Below are positions 61,355 to 64,000 of a stretch of 64,000 nt of DNA, piece after piece. Below the pieces are notes generated by a model. It was not told the origin of the DNA. It made no database searches and was given only the letters and a program-made list of their open reading frames with translations. The translations under genes were made by a program, and so were the position numbers. Origin of the DNA: Cliona cf. orientalis. Taxonomy: Eukaryota > Porifera > Demospongiae > Clionaida > Clionaidae. Position 1 is the stretch's first letter. Each line of letters opens with the position of its first letter. Location: positions 8,866,001 to 8,930,000 of the forward strand of contig OZ005695.1 in assembly GCA_963930775.1 (NCBI GenBank). The letters run 5' to 3'.

Positions 61355-62032
61355 ATGAGTGAAATGGCAGCGGAACAAGGCTTAGCTCGATCAGTCGAGG
61401 AAGAAAAGATCCTCAGAGATATCAGAGAAGAAAAGGAACGGCTCTGGATAGAAATTCAGGTATTAAAAGATATCCACGGTTCGTTGGAATACGAGTCAAA
61501 GCCTGCTCTTGTACGTGTAGGAACTGAGACGACAGATCATCGATATTGACAATGAACTGGCAGCTCTGGACGAAGCTAACGATGAGTACGTTAATAGGGG
61601 CGCCCCTGCTATTATATAAATTTATAAACAGTGTCATGTATGATTGATGTGTTTCAATGTTTGTTTCTAAGAGTAGACGTGTTGACAGGTTGTCAGTGTA
61701 ACAACTGTGACAATAGATTGTGTGCAGTAGAGTGTCATCCTAGTCAGTTTTCAAGCCACTAGCTAATTGAGTGGCATAGCAGACTATGTGTGTGAGGTTC
61801 TAGTCTTGTAGAGCCAATTCTTGGTCAGTGAATTTGAAAGTTACTTTTGGTGTGATGGCTGTTTGTGCTCACAGAGAGATTCGTGCAGAGAAAGAGAAGC
61901 AAAGAATCATCAGAAATGGAAGAAATAAGTTCAACACTAATCCAAAGGATGTGAGTTTCTACTGGAGAGGGAGAGAAAGAGTGAGAGGGAGGGAGGGAGA
62001 GAGAGAGAGAGAGAGAGAGGGAGGGAGGGAGG

Positions 62033-62075
<43 letters not shown>

Positions 62076-64000
62076 AGGGAGGGAGGGAGCAGAACCAACT
62101 AATGAACCTACTCCTTACCTGAACTCCTATACAGGGTATAAAGTTCCTTCAGTCTCACAAGATTATTGGTGAATCCCCTGAAGAAGTAGCCGAGTTCCTA
62201 CTGAAAGGAGAACTGCTGAACAAGAGAGCCATCGGAGATTACTTAGGAGAGGGGTAAGTGCCGCCCCTTTTGTCACGTAGGGTATTGATACAAGAGTGAA
62301 AAGTTTATATCTGTGCTTCTTTCCTGTTGCTATGCTTCACTGTGACATTATAGGAAGGAGTTCAATATCGAAGTATTGAAGAAATTTATTGCATTGCAAG
62401 ACTTCAAAGGAAAGATATTAGTGGATGCACTGAGGTATGCTATAAGTTTCATAGTATGCCGTACATGTGCATGTGCAGTGAGCCATGGAACTTTAGTTTC
62501 AAAATACCCCGGTAGCTAGTATTCACGGTAGCTCTATGCGTAATTGAGCTTCAAAATTATGGATGACAGTGTAGAAGGAGATATTCTTTCAGACAAGATG
62601 CATGTGGATGGCTAATACCTTTGTATATATACGGTATAAACAGCAACGTTTGATAACAGTACTTAGTGCAGTGGGTGTGATACAGTACAATAATATAATA
62701 TTATGGTTATAATGTTTTTAGGCTTCTTGCCTTATTTATCACCCCGTTTTAGCTAGTCTCCTACGTATGTATCCCAGCATGCTCACATACTGTCCCTTTG
62801 TGGACACACATATAGTACAATGGATGATTGCACTGTCAGCATTCCATTGCTAGCTGCATATGTATAGCTGGCTGAGTAACAGAGATAGATGTATAGTATA
62901 GTGTAGGGTATGTCATTCTACTAAAAGCGCTCTTTTTCTTTGAAAAGATCAATTGGCTAGCTAGCGTGTTAAGTCCTTCTGTCTGCACAAATGCTTGTAT
63001 CATTATGATACACGGTATCATGGAGGTATATCGTGACCGTGTATCATGACATGTATTGTGATACGTGCCCTGTATCATGATGATACGGTGTCATCATTTG
63101 AGTATGAAGATTTCTCAATCCCAACTCTAGGGGAGGATACATATCCCAATGCCTGCTCATTACAGGCACACCTACGTACGTGCCATGCATCAAAATGACA
63201 CTGCAATACTTTTTAACTTTGTAATCACTTTGTCAGCTTTTTCTAGGTCTACACACAAGTTCATTTCACTATAAAAATTGTCACCAATCCATAACAATAT
63301 TATTGTTATCGGACTCTATTGTACACTATCACGTATTCCTCTTTTCCTTCTCTCTTTAGAGCTTTCCTGGTCAGTTTTCACTTGCCTGGGGAGGCACAGA
63401 AGATTGACAGAATCATGGAGCTGTTTGCTGCCAGATACCTTGACTGTAATCCTGGAGGTGTCCTCGACAATACAGGTAAGTGAGCTGGTGTAGAATGCAT
63501 GTGCTAATTAATTTTAGCAAATCATCAAGCAGCTCTATACTGTTTGTCATAACTATAATATCAGGATATTGCTACATACATGTACATGTACCTGATGAAA
63601 TGCGTGCACACACACCCCCCCTCTGGTCTTTAGACACGGCCTATGTTCTCTCCTACGCTATCATCATGTTGCACACCAGTCTCCACAACCCCAGCGTCAA
63701 GGACAAGCCGACTGTCGAGAGATTCATCAGTATGAACAGAGGCATCAACAATGGCAGCAACCTACCCAAAGACTTCTTAGCTGTGAGTCCCCATGAAGGG
63801 TACAGTACTATTGTGTATACAATGTCATGCGTAGCTTCATCCCCAGCATTTCTCAATTTTAAGAAGCTCCTGACATGCGTGCATATGTACACGTACACAT
63901 GGGCATACTGTGTACTCTCCTGAAAAGCCCCTTATTGAACTAGTTTCTTATGTATATAGCTGCCGTCTGTTGGCCATTGGGCTAATTTGTAGCGAGCACT
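61355..64000 (+). CDS. Cytohesin-family ARF guanine nucleotide exchange factor, 5' part
   Basis: Exons: 61355-61459, 61521-61585, 61875-61950, 62135-62253, 62354-62434, 63360-63475, 63634-63782; 237 codons so far, the gene continuing past the window. Cytohesins load GTP on ARF GTPases at the plasma membrane, where their PH domain binds phosphoinositides. Visible parts are an N-terminal coiled coil ([21 protein letters not shown] .. [15 protein letters not shown]), the KFNTNPKD linker, and the Sec7 domain from about residue 83. The catalytic glutamate is in GDYLGE (Glu about 121). The second Sec7 signature is strongly kept: [57 protein letters not shown]. Human cytohesins have N in place of H before TSLHNP. 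The PH domain should follow beyond 64000. The start at 61355 was chosen because the coiled coil begins there in all cytohesins. Confidence 0.9.
61966..62089. repeat. (GA)n / GGGA low-complexity tract in cytohesin intron
   Basis: About 120 bases of GA and GGGA repeats directly after the donor at 61950, in an intron of 184 bases. It explains the artefactual RERE-type open frame. Confidence 0.9.
62997..63090. repeat. Cluster of GTATCATGATAC-type inverted repeats
   Basis: In the 925-base cytohesin intron, GTATCATTATGATAC is a palindrome by itself, and ATGATACACGGT (63005-63016) pairs perfectly with ACCGTGTATCAT (63036-63047). A further CTGTATCATGATGATACGG follows at about 63070. The region may be a decayed MITE end or a hairpin-forming regulatory element. 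Confidence 0.7.

Noticed and set aside
61828..62172. 114-residue frame with RERE tract
   Set aside because: It reads through the GA repeat in an intron; the real exons 61875-61950 and 62135-62253 are in a different joined frame matching cytohesin.

Overview
This is a piece of an animal nuclear genome. The genes are split by many short introns with GT..AG borders, intergenic distances are a few hundred bases, the DNA is AT-rich, and the gene families are metazoan. A secreted protein resembling sponge short-chain (C4-like) collagens, together with the compact layout, suggests a demosponge. The species call is inference; the exon models come from reading splice sites and keeping the frame open.

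Left part (0-14 kb, all minus strand): a complete PIGX gene (ER GPI-mannosyltransferase I stabilising subunit), then a complete 20-exon mitochondrial aconitase gene (ACO2, 780 aa). A single-exon TRIM/NHL RING protein gene lies inside a 5-kb aconitase intron on the same strand, and a 213-bp MITE with about 45-bp inverted ends lies in another intron. A 329-bp gap separates the aconitase start from the first phospholipase gene, which runs the other way, so this is a likely shared promoter.

Centre (14.3-59.4 kb, plus strand): a head-to-tail cluster of five phosphoinositide-specific phospholipase C (PI-PLC) genes, here called PLC-A to PLC-E (1477, 1151, 1201, 1231 and 1260 aa as modelled). They share one exon/phase plan. 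All have an unusual layout: an extra N-terminal PH domain, then the canonical PLC PH, degenerate EF-hands, X, a short variable linker, Y, C2 and an unrelated tail. Catalytic residues look intact in all five. Blocks of the X and Y exons are identical at nucleotide level across copies while neighbouring parts of the same exons are diverged, which points to gene conversion. PLC-E is preceded by three further exons coding a partial third PH module. The collagen-C4-like gene sits between PLC-A and PLC-B. Introns carry a six-copy minisatellite, a 166-bp pure TC tract, a 190-bp CA tract that supplies a splice acceptor, and a G27 run.

Right part (59.4-64 kb): a single-exon multipass membrane protein of unknown function on the minus strand, convergent with PLC-E and divergent from a cytohesin-type ARF-GEF gene whose Sec7 domain is present but whose C-terminal PH domain would lie beyond the window.

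PLC, the PH-containing ARF-GEF and the GPI-synthesis subunit all touch phosphoinositide or inositol-lipid biology, but nothing here shows that these neighbours act together; only the PLC paralogues form a clear functional unit.
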